64,000 bases of DNA from Drosophila pseudoobscura. Lineage: Eukaryota > Arthropoda > Insecta > Diptera > Drosophilidae. Location: contig NC_046679.1 of the NCBI RefSeq assembly GCF_009870125.1, forward strand, positions 21,762,001 through 21,826,000, in the 5' to 3' direction. Positions 40,169 to 52,302 of this stretch are shown piece by piece. Position 1 is the first letter of the stretch. Every line of letters begins with the position of its first letter. The translations under genes were made by a program, and so were the position numbers. The notes beneath the pieces were generated by a model that saw nothing but the letters and a program-made list of their open reading frames with translations, ran no database searches and had not been told where the DNA came from.

Positions 40169-43100
40169 TTTTCAATAATTTTATCTGCAAAAGCTCTTAG
40201 GTGTATACTCTCGGATAGCCTCTCGGATGTAGGGACCCATAGAGCGTCGGCTGTTGATCTTGATCAAGAAAAGACATAGCCAATCGCTCCCAACAAGTAC
40301 TCGATGCAGTAAAAACCTGTCAGGAGTCAGGTGCTATAGGTATCTAGTGAATAGGAGGAGACTTTCCCAAACCAAAAGCACGTCAGTTAACTGAAAGAAT
40401 GAGGAAACCAAATCGTGCAATCAATAAACAATGAAACGGCTAGCAGGCAATACCATTTCGTTCTCAGAAGTTTTTCCATTTTCATTTCCCGAGATGTTTA
40501 CACGAGAAATTTGTTAACAAGTGTGAAGTGAAAAGCGAACGCTGCAGCGGCATGCGAGTATATTTCAAAATGCCAAAAGGAGTGGGGGCTAAATAGGGTA
40601 TGGGAATGGGAATGGGCTATGGAATGCCGGGTGAACAAAGGGATTATTGACTTGAGGGCAAGTTTATTTTACGCCAAATGAGCTCAGCCGCAAAATATCG
40701 ATTTAAATCAATGTCCATCCATCGCAGCACTCTCCATTCTCCATTCTCCATTCTGGTTGGGGGTCGGCCTCCGTTTCTGTTCGGTCCTGGTCTCTGCCAA
40801 GTGGATATGTCTATACGGAAAGGGCCCCCTGATTGGGGCGATTGCTGCAGGGGAGTATGGGGCAGGTCACGGCGCCTCCATGAATGAGAACGCGTCCACA
40901 TGGCCAGGGCATGACGCCTGTGGTTGAGGCAGCTAGAGCTCTTTTCTCTCTGTGTGTGTGTGCGTATTTTGCTCTGATGGTTTCGTCTTTTATTTTTAGA
41001 CATATCGACGTCTCAGCTATAAATATTATTTCTATTTTATTACACATTTTATTCCATGCGATGTTTGCTTTTGCTGGCTCTAACGAATAGGTTCTCTTAA
41101 GGGAAACATCTGGCCACAACACGTGCTAAAAATCTTTCTCTCTCTCTCTTTCTTTTAAATAATATTACATCGTGGCAACAAAAAAAAAAATAGAAACTAA
41201 AATCAATGTGCTACCATCGTTAGATTTATGAGGAAAACCCTCTATAAAATATAAATTGTTTTTCTCTTTGATTCCATTAGGGTTAAAGGTTTTCCCGTTC
41301 TTTGAGTCAATGATTTTGTTTGCTTTTAAAAATAAATAAATATTTATGAGCTGGAAAATTCTAGCCTGATTCTAGCTTTGTTCTCTAGATAAGAATCAAT
41401 GTTTATGGAGATATATTTAAAGTAAGTTTTTAGGAAAATTGAATTAGATTTAAAAACAAAAATAACAGATGATAGATAAATGTAGAGGTAAGATTATAGA
41501 TTAGGTTGCTTTGGCACAGAAATCATCAGAAATATGGCCAAAAGAAGATCTCTTGTGTCTGTGGAAATACAAGGCCCAAAGGCAGAGGCGTTGGCATTGC
41601 GTTGACGACCACGTTATGACTGACTGACTGACTGACTGGAGTGAGGGATCGGATTGAGTGACTGACTGAGTGACAGGGCCTTTACATCTTCGAACAGAAT
41701 GAGATCTTGACAAGCAACACGAAACGATGAAAACACAACAAAACGGGAAAGAAACGTACAAGAAAGAAAACGAAGCAAGATATCAAGATCAGGCCGATTT
41801 CAACGGAATCCATTTAGTGCTGCCAAATAAATACCACCAACAAAACGTTCAACGAGTGAACTTTTGTGGGGTGGGGGGGGGGAGAAACAAGTTCCAGACT
41901 CACCAAAATGTGAAGAGAAGAGAAATTTAGGTAAAAGTTCCCTGTTCTGATGTTGCATGGAGTCTCGAGTGTCGCGGGGCCAAGAGTCATAAAAAATCAA
42001 TGTTTGAACTTGTCTTTTTACGACTATTGCTTCATTCTGTTTGAGGAGTGCCTTTGGGGAGCAAAGTAGGGCCACATTTTGGTTCTTATCAACATTTATC
42101 CAGGTGAGCAATAAAATACAATCTATTGTGTTTTGGGCCAGGTCATTACACGGCTTGAAGGAGATAACAAGGTGATGGTTTTTTGTGTGAGGAGTGTTCC
42201 GGTACCACAAGGATTCAAAGTTAAAGAGAAACCAACATTTTAGAGGAGGAAGGTGAAGAATAACTTGAAAATACATGTAAAGATTTTCAAGGGTATGAAA
42301 ATAATGAAAGTAAGTGTAGATTTTCTTTTTATAAATTTAAAACTACAAATTCTTTTTTAAAGTTTTTTAGTTTAGTTTTAGTATAGGACTAAATGTATGA
42401 AATGGAACGCCATAAGATAAAATCAGATAAATAGTTTGAAAATTAAATTGATATTATTTTTTATATAAGAATTTATATTCAAAACTTTATAAATAATAAG
42501 CGGATATCGGTTGAGGTTAAGGAGTGGTTTCAACTCGAATGAAAATGGATAAGATTCCATAAATAAAATTTATTAATAGACATTAATTCCTCTAAATCAC
42601 TAGAGAATATTCTTTGTTGATTAATTGTACAAATTTCCATATAAGCGTACGGGTACAAGGAATTCAAGATCTTTTAAGATGCAATCCCACCTTTTATTAT
42701 AAAGGGTGATATTTGATGGGATTATAGTTGAGTCTAAGTTCAGTCTGAACATTGAATAATATTATTTCAATAATAATATTATTAGTGGAAATTCTATCAA
42801 TATATTAATATTTTTGTTACATATAACACAAATATGTACATATCTCCAATACTGTTGTTCAATAAAAAAATCACTTGAGTGCAATCAAATCTAGATAGTT
42901 TCAAGCCTCCATCCAAGCACATAAAATAACCTTCCATCTTTTATCGACAGCACATACCACACACACACGAGACACTTGAACATCAGACACCACCCCCGCA
43001 ATCCCTTTCAAGTGACCCTTGACCCTTTTGGCCAGTAGGAAGAGACAAGTACAATGTATACAAGTATATTACAATAATCGTACAATATATTGCCGCAATG

Positions 43101-43820
43101 CCCATAAAAGTTGACCAACTTTGGGGGATTCCAATTCCAGCACTCGAACCGAAGAGCGAGAGACAGAGAGAGGGAAAGAGATCTCTCTGTCGCATACATA
43201 TAAATGAACTAATTTGGTTTACGCTTTTTGGGCGATTTTATGGACCGCAGTGCCGCAGAGGCAGACCGTGGGAGGGAGGCCATGGGAACTTCTCACAGTG
43301 TACAAGAGATGTATGTGGATGTGCCCCTGTGCTATGGCCAAAAACAATTGTACTAAAGCATAAATTTACTTTATTAAATAAAGAAAATACGGCCATAATT
43401 CTTTGGCTGCTTTTAGGGCCCACATCTACATCTTGGCCGGCCCCCCATCCGGATCCGTTCTGCTGACGTTGTCTCTGCCGTTTTGTTGCCGTTTCTGTTG
43501 GCTGTTGCTCGCTGTTGGCGGGCGGTGGCGGTGGCGGTGCCGGTGGCGATGGCAGTGGCAGTGGCGTCATGGTGGGCGTCTCTGACATCCACGCGGCGGC
43601 GGCGGCATCCGACAGACGCGACGCTCAATTTCTGGCCTTACTTAACCAAAAATAATTATGTGGGATACACACAGACATACAGACAGATACAAAGATATAC
43701 TACTAGTCGCAACTAAATTAAGCATATTTTAGCTATTTTTATATTGAAATAATAATTTGGCTGCTTCTTGCCATTTGTTAATGGCTTTGAAATGAACAGT
43801 CGAGTCGAAGGAAATCCAAA

Positions 43821-44093
43821 ATGAACGACGAGTCGAAAGATGTTCCACAGAAAATAAAAGGCCACAGAGACTGTGGATACCCTAGAATTCACCAATATGA
43901 TAGTTTTATATTCAATGGAAGAAAGGAATATATGTTGATAAATATTGCATTTGAAGATCATTTAGGAGTTCAAAGAAAAGGAAATAATAATAAGAAGAGA
44001 TCAGGCACAGTTTATCTTGGGCCATTTCGAATAGGTTCCTTAGGGAAACCGAAACTAATGTTTAGTGAAGAACAAATTATTTCTTATAAATGA
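43821..44093 (+). CDS. Hypothetical 90-residue protein
   Basis: ORF from a good context (CAAAATGAACG) to TGA. Composition is protein-like and mixed: acidic and basic residues alternate, with aromatic and Gly positions (DCGYPRIHQYDSFIFNGRKE, then KRSGTVYLGPFRIGSLGKPK). There is no signal peptide or membrane segment. Codons are AT-rich and unbiased, unlike the conserved genes here, which fits a young gene, a decayed mobile-element ORF or chance. I do not recognise a family. Another open frame follows at 44244-44483 but is less convincing. Confidence 0.3.
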   Translation: MNDESKDVPQKIKGHRDCGYPRIHQYDSFIFNGRKEYMLINIAFEDHLGVQRKGNNNKKRSGTVYLGPFRIGSLGKPKLMFSEEQIISYK

Positions 44094-47000
44094 TTATTTA
44101 TGTTATCTCAAAAAGGATTTTTATAGGATTACTATGGCTTTTAATTTCAATTAAAGAAAGATGTGTAAGGAATATGTTTTGCTGTACCAGGATTTGGGCT
44201 AGAGCGGCTTTGATCGCATGCTCCTTAATTTCGTTTACCTTACATGCAGTCTCGAACCCCCGCTAAAGTTCATAATACTTTCGAACGTTTTGTAGGATAC
44301 AGAGTACCGTCCAAAATGATGGAAACTCTTTCGCAAGATGCCAACGACAACGATAACAGCTTCCACCTGCATACACAACCAACAAACACAGACAGCAAAA
44401 AAAAAGACGAGGCGTCCCCCCAGCCTCCACGCAAAACTACAATACGAAGGGGGGACCCGTCTTATTTAGTAATTTATTTATAAAATCTTCCCCCTACACA
44501 ACTTACAGACCAAAAAAAGTTGAGAGGCAAGAAGACGTACAACAACAACAGCAACAACAGCTACAAAAAAATTGACACCGGAAGTTGTGGCTGCCTCATC
44601 TGCTCTCTGGATTTGCATCTTCATGCCCCATCTCTGTGCCTGTCCCTGCTTTTCTTTTGCTCTCTTTCGGAAGCCAGACAAATGCTTCAGAGACAAATTA
44701 CTTGATTTGCATAGTATACATATATATTCTCCTCCAATATATACATACATATACACCCGCATAAGTACAGACCCGAGGATTTTCTTTCGGCTGCGAAAGA
44801 AAAACCTCTCAACATTGTCATTTTTTTTGTTGGTGGTGGGTTGGTTCCCTCTTTCATTTGATTCTTTTTTTATGGAAATTTTTATCAAAAAAAGAGAAGA
44901 AAAAACCTGCGGGGTTGCTTGTTAGGTGCGGGAGGCGCAACCAAGCGTGGCAACTCCCATCGTAACTCCCTCTCAGATGGGGAGCTCCGCTCTGATGTCA
45001 GTTGGACAAGCCGGCTTAGCCTGAGACGGGGCTTTCCATTCATTCATTAATGCCCAAAGAAGCGCGGCGCAGACCCAAAGAAACAGCGGAGTGACAGAGC
45101 AACAGAGGGACATCTATGATACTTTTGATTACATGATGCCCTGCTTCTGCTCTTTTGCAAAAAAAAAAAAAGGAAAGAAAAAAAACATTGCAGCAGCATC
45201 CCAGTAATCCCCATAAGACGACTAGATGCCAAGGCATTCCTATAGCTATAGCACCGATTACAACCAAAGCCAGAAACAATCGCCGCCACAGTGGTCCACA
45301 GAAGAAGGTCCGTCAGTACACTGGGGAAATGGTGCCTAAGGGTGGATCAACAGATGGTCAATCGATGGGATAAAATTAAATATTTACGAGGCATCGAATT
45401 GAGAGTGTTGATGATAGTTTAATGGGGTACAAATATGGGGGTAGACTTCATAGATTAGATTGCGGGAGTCGTTTAAAACTCAAGTGTTTGTGGGAAGAAC
45501 ATTTTCCACAAAGCTACATCTACCTAAAAGCACTTGGCTGCCATCGATCTGTACACACATATATAATAAATAAAATCTACTAATTAAAAATAAATAGCTT
45601 TAAAGATTACTTTACCTATTACTGATCTATCTCTAATGCTTCACTGATGACTTTCCTGATAATGCTACCACTTTATAGATGATAGATGGCGCCTGGTTAT
45701 GGACGATGATTAAGCGGAAAAGCAACACAATTTTCCATCCCCACTATCAGTGGCCTTATCAAAATAAACTCAGGCAAATAAAATCAGGTGCAACTTCCAG
45801 CCTAATCTAATAAGCGTTTATAAATAGTATGGCATCGTTGCATCGACAAAAAATCTGTGATGTGGAGATTTGTGGTGAGAGCTAAATAGGGGGACAAACA
45901 CACATCAACAATCGCGTAACAGGCAGAGGCCTTATCGAATCAGTATTGCATAATCAGCATCCAGTATTCCTCAGGGAAATCGTTTTTTAATTCATTACCG
46001 TTTCAGAGTTTTTCCTATCCAAAAAGTTAAATATTTTTTATTTTTTGATAATCTGCAAGCCTTTATTTTCAGTTAAACAACTGATGAAAACCACTGTGCG
46101 ATCCACAGAGCTCTCATGCAATCGTAAAAATGTAGGGAATTAAGTCAGTCAGTGACTGTGTGTAACAGTTAACTGAATTTGTCTCCCCATCTCTGCACCG
46201 CCCCTCTCTATACCTCTTTCTCTCTGTCTGTGGAAGTTGCACAATAGCAGAGGGGGAGCCAGTGGCACGGGGAAAGTCTTACTCAATCTTGGCTGCAGTC
46301 TGCAGACGTTTTTCCAGAGCCAGAGAAAAAAGTAAAATTCAGCTTGAATGCAGCGCAACTAATTAGTTTTGAGGCTGCTGCTGCTGCTGGCGTTGCTGCT
46401 GTAATCGCAGTGGAGCGCAGACAGCGACAATTTTCCCACTGAATTTTCACTTTTTTTGTGTCTTACCCAGTTTTCTTTCTTCTACGTGTGCGCCAAAGAA
46501 AATCAAGGAAAAACAAGCAAAACAAAAGAATTTATGAGATACAAAAAAAACTTTTTGCCTCACTTGGGGCCGTAGAGACATCGGGATGGGAGCTCCTATA
46601 TCCACGAGTGTAAGTGCTACATATATCTCTGTTATGTCTCCCATTGGGATTGTTCTTATTTTGGGTTTATTTCCGAAAATAAATTCCATAATAAGACATA
46701 TGGAAAATCGTTTCTTGAAATACCTAAATTGCACACTCGAACCAGATAAAAACCAGTTGCTACGTATTCGAATTCAATACAAAGCGAAGTATACGAGTAT
46801 ATGTACGATATATGGATATAAGAAACATTATACTTGACTGCAAGGTCGAAATTAATTGGTTCTTGGGCATTCCATATGACTTAATGGAAGTATTCTTTGC
46901 AAATGTTTCACAAAGCAATAAAATGTAGATTTTCATAGATCGAAGGATAACCTGTCAATGGACCACAGTATTCTCTTCGTTGTAGGTGTTAAAACAGACC

Positions 47001-49773
47001 ATATAATATTATGATTTGCCTATTTGTCCATTGGCCATTCAAAAAGATTCTAGACTCCAGTCTTTATCCCCCACCCCATCCGCGAAGTATTACATTTTAC
47101 CGTGACATTTGGTGACATTTGGTATATTACAAGGTCCATCTGCCAAATATACTTTCCACTCCGATTGATGGAGCAACACTGTCTGTGTAGGGGGATAATC
47201 TCCTTTAATTTTTTAATTAAAACAAATGAATGTCGAGAGTATCAGTCTCCACTAGGCCCTTCATGACTTGGACTACGAACAATAAACTTCCGCTAATAGA
47301 CCATAAAAAGACCAAGCAACCCAATAAGCAGAGTAGAACGAGTACAACAACATCAGAGTGTCAAAGTAATCAATGACCCTCCCACAAAGGTATCGAAAAG
47401 ATGCCAAGTGCCTCTTAATTTGACTTTATATTGGATTTCTGTTGTTGGTTTTCTGTTGACTCTGCCTTTTGTCGCTTATTGCCTGTTTAAAAAAAAATCA
47501 AAATCAAAATCAAAATCATGGCCATGGCTACTCGTAGCATGCGATTGTACGTTTTCAGTTTCGGTTGGTCTTTCAGCCATAGAGACAGAGAGAGAAAGAG
47601 ACACGAAAATAAATAAATAAACATGGCTGAATAAATGAATATTAAATGGCCAAAAGCTTTGACCAAAAAAATAATAAATAACTGAAAATAATGCATGCAA
47701 ACAGAACGGGGTTTCGGCTCGAACGAAATTTTGTATACCCTTAAAAAACGGAACCCTCTAATTGATTATTATTATTATATTGTTATTATTAAATTCAAAA
47801 TTTATGGAGCTGAGGGGCTGAGAGTCTCAAATGTTGATAAATGTTAAGATTCAGTGGCACCTGATTTTCATTGATTGTAGTCATCCGATAAGTCTTCCAG
47901 AGCTTTAAGATTAATGCAAATGTTTTCTTAGGTTTTCTTAGTCTTTTAAATTGAAGACCCCCCGTAAGGGTATACGTAGGTATTAAAGAAAAAACCAATG
48001 TACGGGGAATGGTAACCCAAAAGCGATATTCGATACGCAAATAGCAGAAAATTTTTGCGTGTTTGTTTGCCCTATCAGTTTTTTGCCTGGTAGTCAGTGT
48101 GGCACAGTGTTTTGCACAGTGCGTTGCAGTGTCTATTTATGTCTGTGCCTGGCAAAGCCAGAATCGGATTCAAAATCGAATACAATCGGAGTGCGTCAAA
48201 GCGGGGGCTACGTTTGAAATTTGATTGACTACAAACCCATACAAAGAGGACGGCGGCACGAACGCGTACGACGACGACGTCATCTGCCAAGTATGTTTTT
48301 TAAAGCTTCAATTGGAACTTGAGGCTTGAGGTTTGTTTTTTTTCTAATGCTGCCGCCCACGTACAGTCCGCCAAGAGATACTTTTACAGCACACACACAC
48401 ACACACGAACAGGCAAAAACCGCGAGAGCGGAAGCAAACAACTTCGACGGCATAGAAGTGTGTGAGCGGGCGAGAACACGAGAGATATATGGTGTATGGG
48501 AAAGGGAGATGGGGAAGAGGGAGTGACAAGCTTTTGCGGTTTTTAGTTACACAGAAGACCCTCGCACAGTGGAATGGGTAGGCAAAGAAACGGGGCTTCA
48601 ATATAATTACATTTGTGTTTTGTTTTTTTTTTTTAATGTGAGCAAACCCCAAAGATAAATATTAAGCACAAACAAAAATTTTGTTCGCTGCTTTCGAATT
48701 TTGAATCGGTTTTAGCTATTGAATCTACTCTGGTCATATCCTATCATATTGCACCACTGTGCCTGTGACGGTGTCGTTTTTTTCTTCCCCCCCTTGGTAT
48801 TGTCATTTACTTTGTGGCAAGCAATTACATGCGACAAGCCAAGCGGCAGTTGTTTGTTGTTGCTGGTTCTGCTGTTGATATTTGATGTTTGTTGCTTATG
48901 GGTTTCGTTTTTGTAGGCGTGGCCCAGTTTCTTGCTGTGGTTGTTGCCACATTTGGCAGCAACAATTTATGTCAAGCCGAAAGCCGCCTGCTTTTTGCGT
49001 CTCTGCGCGAAAACATGCGTAAAAGTAGCTGCGAAAAGACGGCCACACTGTGTCTGTGCCGTGCCGCCCCATCAGACACCCTTTCGCACCACACACCCGC
49101 GCCCGCAGACACACCCGCCCGCCCCTCACCGTAATTAAAATGCCTGGCAACAAACACAAAGTTTTTTTTTGGCGAAGAGTGTGTGCGTGGAGATGAGCAG
49201 ATCTGGGAATAGACTGAAGAGATCTGTAGGGGAGATGGAGGGCATTGTGACAGTGGGTTGAAGAGAGCTCCTGGAGAGGGAGAGGGAGCGACGCCAGGCC
49301 TGCATTTAATGGCAGTGTTGACAGCCGCCGCATAGCGGGACGCTGGCATCTGTCATACATGCATGTCATACGGCAAATAGCTTAACTGTCATAAAAACAA
49401 CAAGTGGGAAGGGCGTACGAGACGAGGGCGAGGGAGAAGGGAGAAGGAGAGCAGAAGATCGTAAAACGGTTTATTGCAGGGAGTCGCTGCTTGAGGAAAA
49501 GACGGCTGGGGTTGTACGAAAGATTGAACGTAAAAATGCCTGTTCTTTTCTCTGGCATGTTTGTTGATTTCCAAACATACATATATTATTTTTATGTTTC
49601 ATTTGATTTATTTATTAACTGCACTGCCCGGACCCTTCTTCCACAATCTGTACATGCTCGCTACCACTCTCACTCTCTCTCTCCTTCTACCTCTCCCCTT
49701 TTGTTGCACAGAACTACTGCTGGGGCTGCTGCTTATTCTTCCTCTTCTTCAGCTTCTGGTCAAAACGCCAACG

Positions 49774-49809
<36 letters not shown>

Positions 49810-50984
49810 ACACAACATAGTTGTATGCGTGTTAGGGAGGGAGTTTAATAATAGCACACACTCACACACACGTTATAAAAGCTCCCGCTGGAGCGGCGTC
49901 TGCTAAAGATGTTAGAAGAGGTGGAAAGTGGAGAGAGGAGAGTATAGAATGCAGCACTAAAAACTTCAACGACTCCTCAACCCCCTGCACTTCCGCACTC
50001 TTCTGGCAAATATCAAACAGCGAGAGAGCCAGAGAGAGTGAGCAGGCAGGGCAACTGAATGGCAGCAAAAATCACAAAAGCAAATACAAAAAACTTTCTT
50101 ACTAACACACATGCATACACACACGTACACCCTCTCCCATTCCCCTTCCCACTCCTCAACGAGCCAACGCTAAAGTTTTGTGTGTGCGTGGGCGGGAGGA
50201 TGGGGTGAGGGCTGACGGGTGACGGGTGAGGCACTGACTGCCACTGCCACAATAATGCTCTTGTTGTCTGCGGCAACCGGGAAAAGAGATGGCAACTGGC
50301 AACAGTTATGACGCGGAGTAAGAGTGAGAGAGGCAGACGGCACAGGAAGTTTGTTGTTGATTTTTTGTTGTTTTTGTTTTTCTTTCAATTAACACCATGG
50401 AAAGGGTAGAACAAGACAGACAGAGAAACAGAGAGAGGGACGGGTAGAGAGCAAGTCGGGAAAATAGAGAATCATACAATTTAACTAGATACTTTTTTGC
50501 ATAAACAATTTCTTATACAACGAACGGGCAGGCACAATTTTGTTTATTAAATATTATTACTGCACGCTGCACACGAACACACACACACTCATACTCATGC
50601 ATGTATGACGCGTACCTCTCTCACATTCGGTTCGTGCTTCACCAAGTAGACGCCGCCAACTGCGAGCGCAACAACAATTTAGGTGTGATGACGTTTGGGC
50701 AGGGGGCGGAGGTGCAGAGATGCAATTAATGCACTCTTGTTGTTGTTGCTGCCTCTGCTTCTACGACACTTTGACGTTTATACTTTTTTACTTTTTACTT
50801 TTGTATTTGCAAACACAAACGTCGCGCTGTTTCTCGATGGCTTTGATTTAATTCAAACACACTTTACTTTGCTTTTGGTTTTCTGTTTTTTACCGACACG
50901 CAAAGACACACAAGCCCACAGAGGGAAAAGCCAAAACGCGCGCACGTCCGTCCGTTTTCTGCTCGTGACGCGACGAGTGAGTGC
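44094..50984. other. Non-coding stretch, GAGA-rich in its right part
   Basis: No recognised gene. From about 47.5 to 51 kb GAGAG/CTCTC words are dense (47579-47600, 48420-48530, 49265-49290, 49930-50045, 50415-50460), with CA tracts near 48390-48405 and 49777-49807. Clusters of GAGA-factor words occur at Drosophila promoters, enhancers and Polycomb response elements. This could be the distal promoter of the minus-strand scaffold gene, but nothing in the sequence proves it. Confidence 0.4.
49777..49807. repeat. (CA)n microsatellite
   Basis: About fifteen uninterrupted CA units. Confidence 0.92.
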
Positions 50985-51229
50985 GTTCGATTAGTTGTTC
51001 GGTACGACTAAAAAGCCCCGTTGATTCGTGGACTCCACGAACCCCAACCGGCTGGACCGGAGCCGGAACCGGAGCCCCCACCAGTTCGATTGGAACAGCC
51101 GGCGCATTGAGCTGGTTCGCCGGGTAATCGGGCAATCGAACTAGTTCGCAGATGAAGGGACCGTTGCAAGCTGCCAGCGGAATGAAAAAAACGAGGGGGA
51201 ACGTTGTGAGTTGCTGCGGACACCGCAAC

Positions 51230-51440
51230 TCTACAGTTATACCCGATACTAAGTCAGTATGGCTCTCCTCCGGCAGACGCCGCTAATATTAAACGTCACG
51301 ACAAAGAGTGCGTGCGAGAGAGACAGAAAATAAGTCTGAGCGTGACGTCGGGCGCTGCATAGCCACTGCAAATTGATATTGCTTTTGGTTGCTGACATTA
51401 ACTCTCTCGCTTCACAATTAAAGCTGCCACTGTAGAAATC
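51230..51440. mobile_element. Possible Helitron-like (DINE-1/INE-1 type) or other transposon remnant
   Basis: The block opens GTTATACCCGATACTAAGTC, which resembles the TTATACCCG.TACT word at the ends of many Drosophila Helitron-type and related elements (from memory, not checked). It is GC-richer than its surroundings and has no open frame of its own. Boundaries are approximate and the family assignment is weak. Confidence 0.3.
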
Positions 51441-51649
51441 TGTAAGCAAATAATACAATTATGACCATGTTAATTCGCTAGAAAAATACAAACTTTATAT
51501 AAACTGTTTCGGAATAAAACACTCTTCCTCACCAGCGATCTTTCATTTTCCAAATATGGGAAATGTGGTTGATCGTACAGTGTTATACATTTTACCAGTC
51601 TTTACATACTCTGGTATAACATTAATTTTCCAGTCATACATATTCAGTA

Positions 51650-52075
51650 AGTAAGTACAATTCGGCGATAGCCTAGGCACTCTCGACGATACCTGTCGGT
51701 ATCCCCGCTTGGTAAAGACCTCCGTGGTAATTGGAATCCGTGGTAGGACCCAGAAAACGAGATCTGGCGATTACCTAAATGCTCTCGGCGGGATTCGTCT
51801 GTACACCCCGTGAGGTTCCCCCAGGCCTTGGAGTTGGCCGCCCACTACCTTCATAAGGGCTACCTGGTCCCCTCCAGTCCATTTAGGACGCCCGTCCGAG
51901 CCCCACACGCCCCTCGCCTCTGTCGACCCCTCGTGGGACTAGTCCGCCGTCCACCATTGTAGGCCCGAGACTCGGAGTCCCGCCAAATTACGAATATGGC
52001 TTTAGTTTCGACCCTGGATGTAGACTGAGATGTGTACCAGGATCGCTTCCTTACAATGTACATATACATTTTTTT
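51650..52075. mobile_element. GC-rich block with internal repeat and T-tract, putative decayed retroelement
   Basis: An abrupt GC-rich island in AT-rich DNA. A unit near 51663 (GGCGATAGCCTAGGCACTCT) recurs in diverged form near 51764 (GGCGATTACCTAAATGCTCT). The right end is an 11-base T run at 52069-52079. The minus strand has a short Arg/Thr-rich open frame (51860-52069). These traits suggest a degenerate non-LTR or other element, but I recognise no protein domain or family. Confidence 0.35.
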
Positions 52076-52272
52076 TTTTAATTTGGACTGGACTATAAAG
52101 TTAGGATAATTATTTAAGTCTGATCTGTCATCTCTGTCATCTCATTGGAATAAATGGAACTTGAAACAGCAAATAAATGGCATATTTTATTGTTGCAACA
52201 CTTCGAACACTATTTTATTCTCATTTTACTTCTTCATACTTACTTCATTTATAGATTAGATAGATGGAAACA

Positions 52273-52278
52273 TTTATT
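52273..52278 (-). terminator. AATAAA polyadenylation signal of the Thr-rich secreted gene
   Basis: TTTATT on the plus strand, 25 bases beyond the stop codon of the minus-strand gene ending at 52303. A second candidate lies at 52186-52191. Confidence 0.55.
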
Positions 52279-52302
52279 TGGATCAGCCCGTTGGCTGATC
52301 GT

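Larger units (their letters stand above)
34300..43820. other. Long non-coding stretch, no recognised gene
   Basis: AT-rich sequence with microsatellites (TG/CG tract at 38526-38555, CCCCAT repeats near 38355-38382, GACT repeats near 41622-41640). There is a possible Helitron-like hairpin word near 34685-34703 (ATACCCCCTGCAAGGGTAT). Open frames here are short, repetitive or Ser/Leu/Phe-rich on pyrimidine tracts. It may be intergenic DNA or upstream introns of the scaffold gene. Confidence 0.5.

Noticed and set aside
44244..44483. 79-codon ORF downstream of the 43.8 kb ORF
   Set aside because: Low-complexity Lys/Pro/Asn content and no signal, domain or clear link to its neighbour.
46447..46837. 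Overlapping ORFs on both strands of about 85-95 codons
   Set aside because: Each is the complement of the other, with no start context, domain or splice support.
50890..51228. 112-codon minus-strand ORF with a signal-like start and a Pro/Val-rich middle
   Set aside because: It overlaps GC-rich possible leader and transposon-like sequence, its C-half runs through Arg/His low complexity, and no family was recognised. A protein is not excluded, but support is too weak to call.
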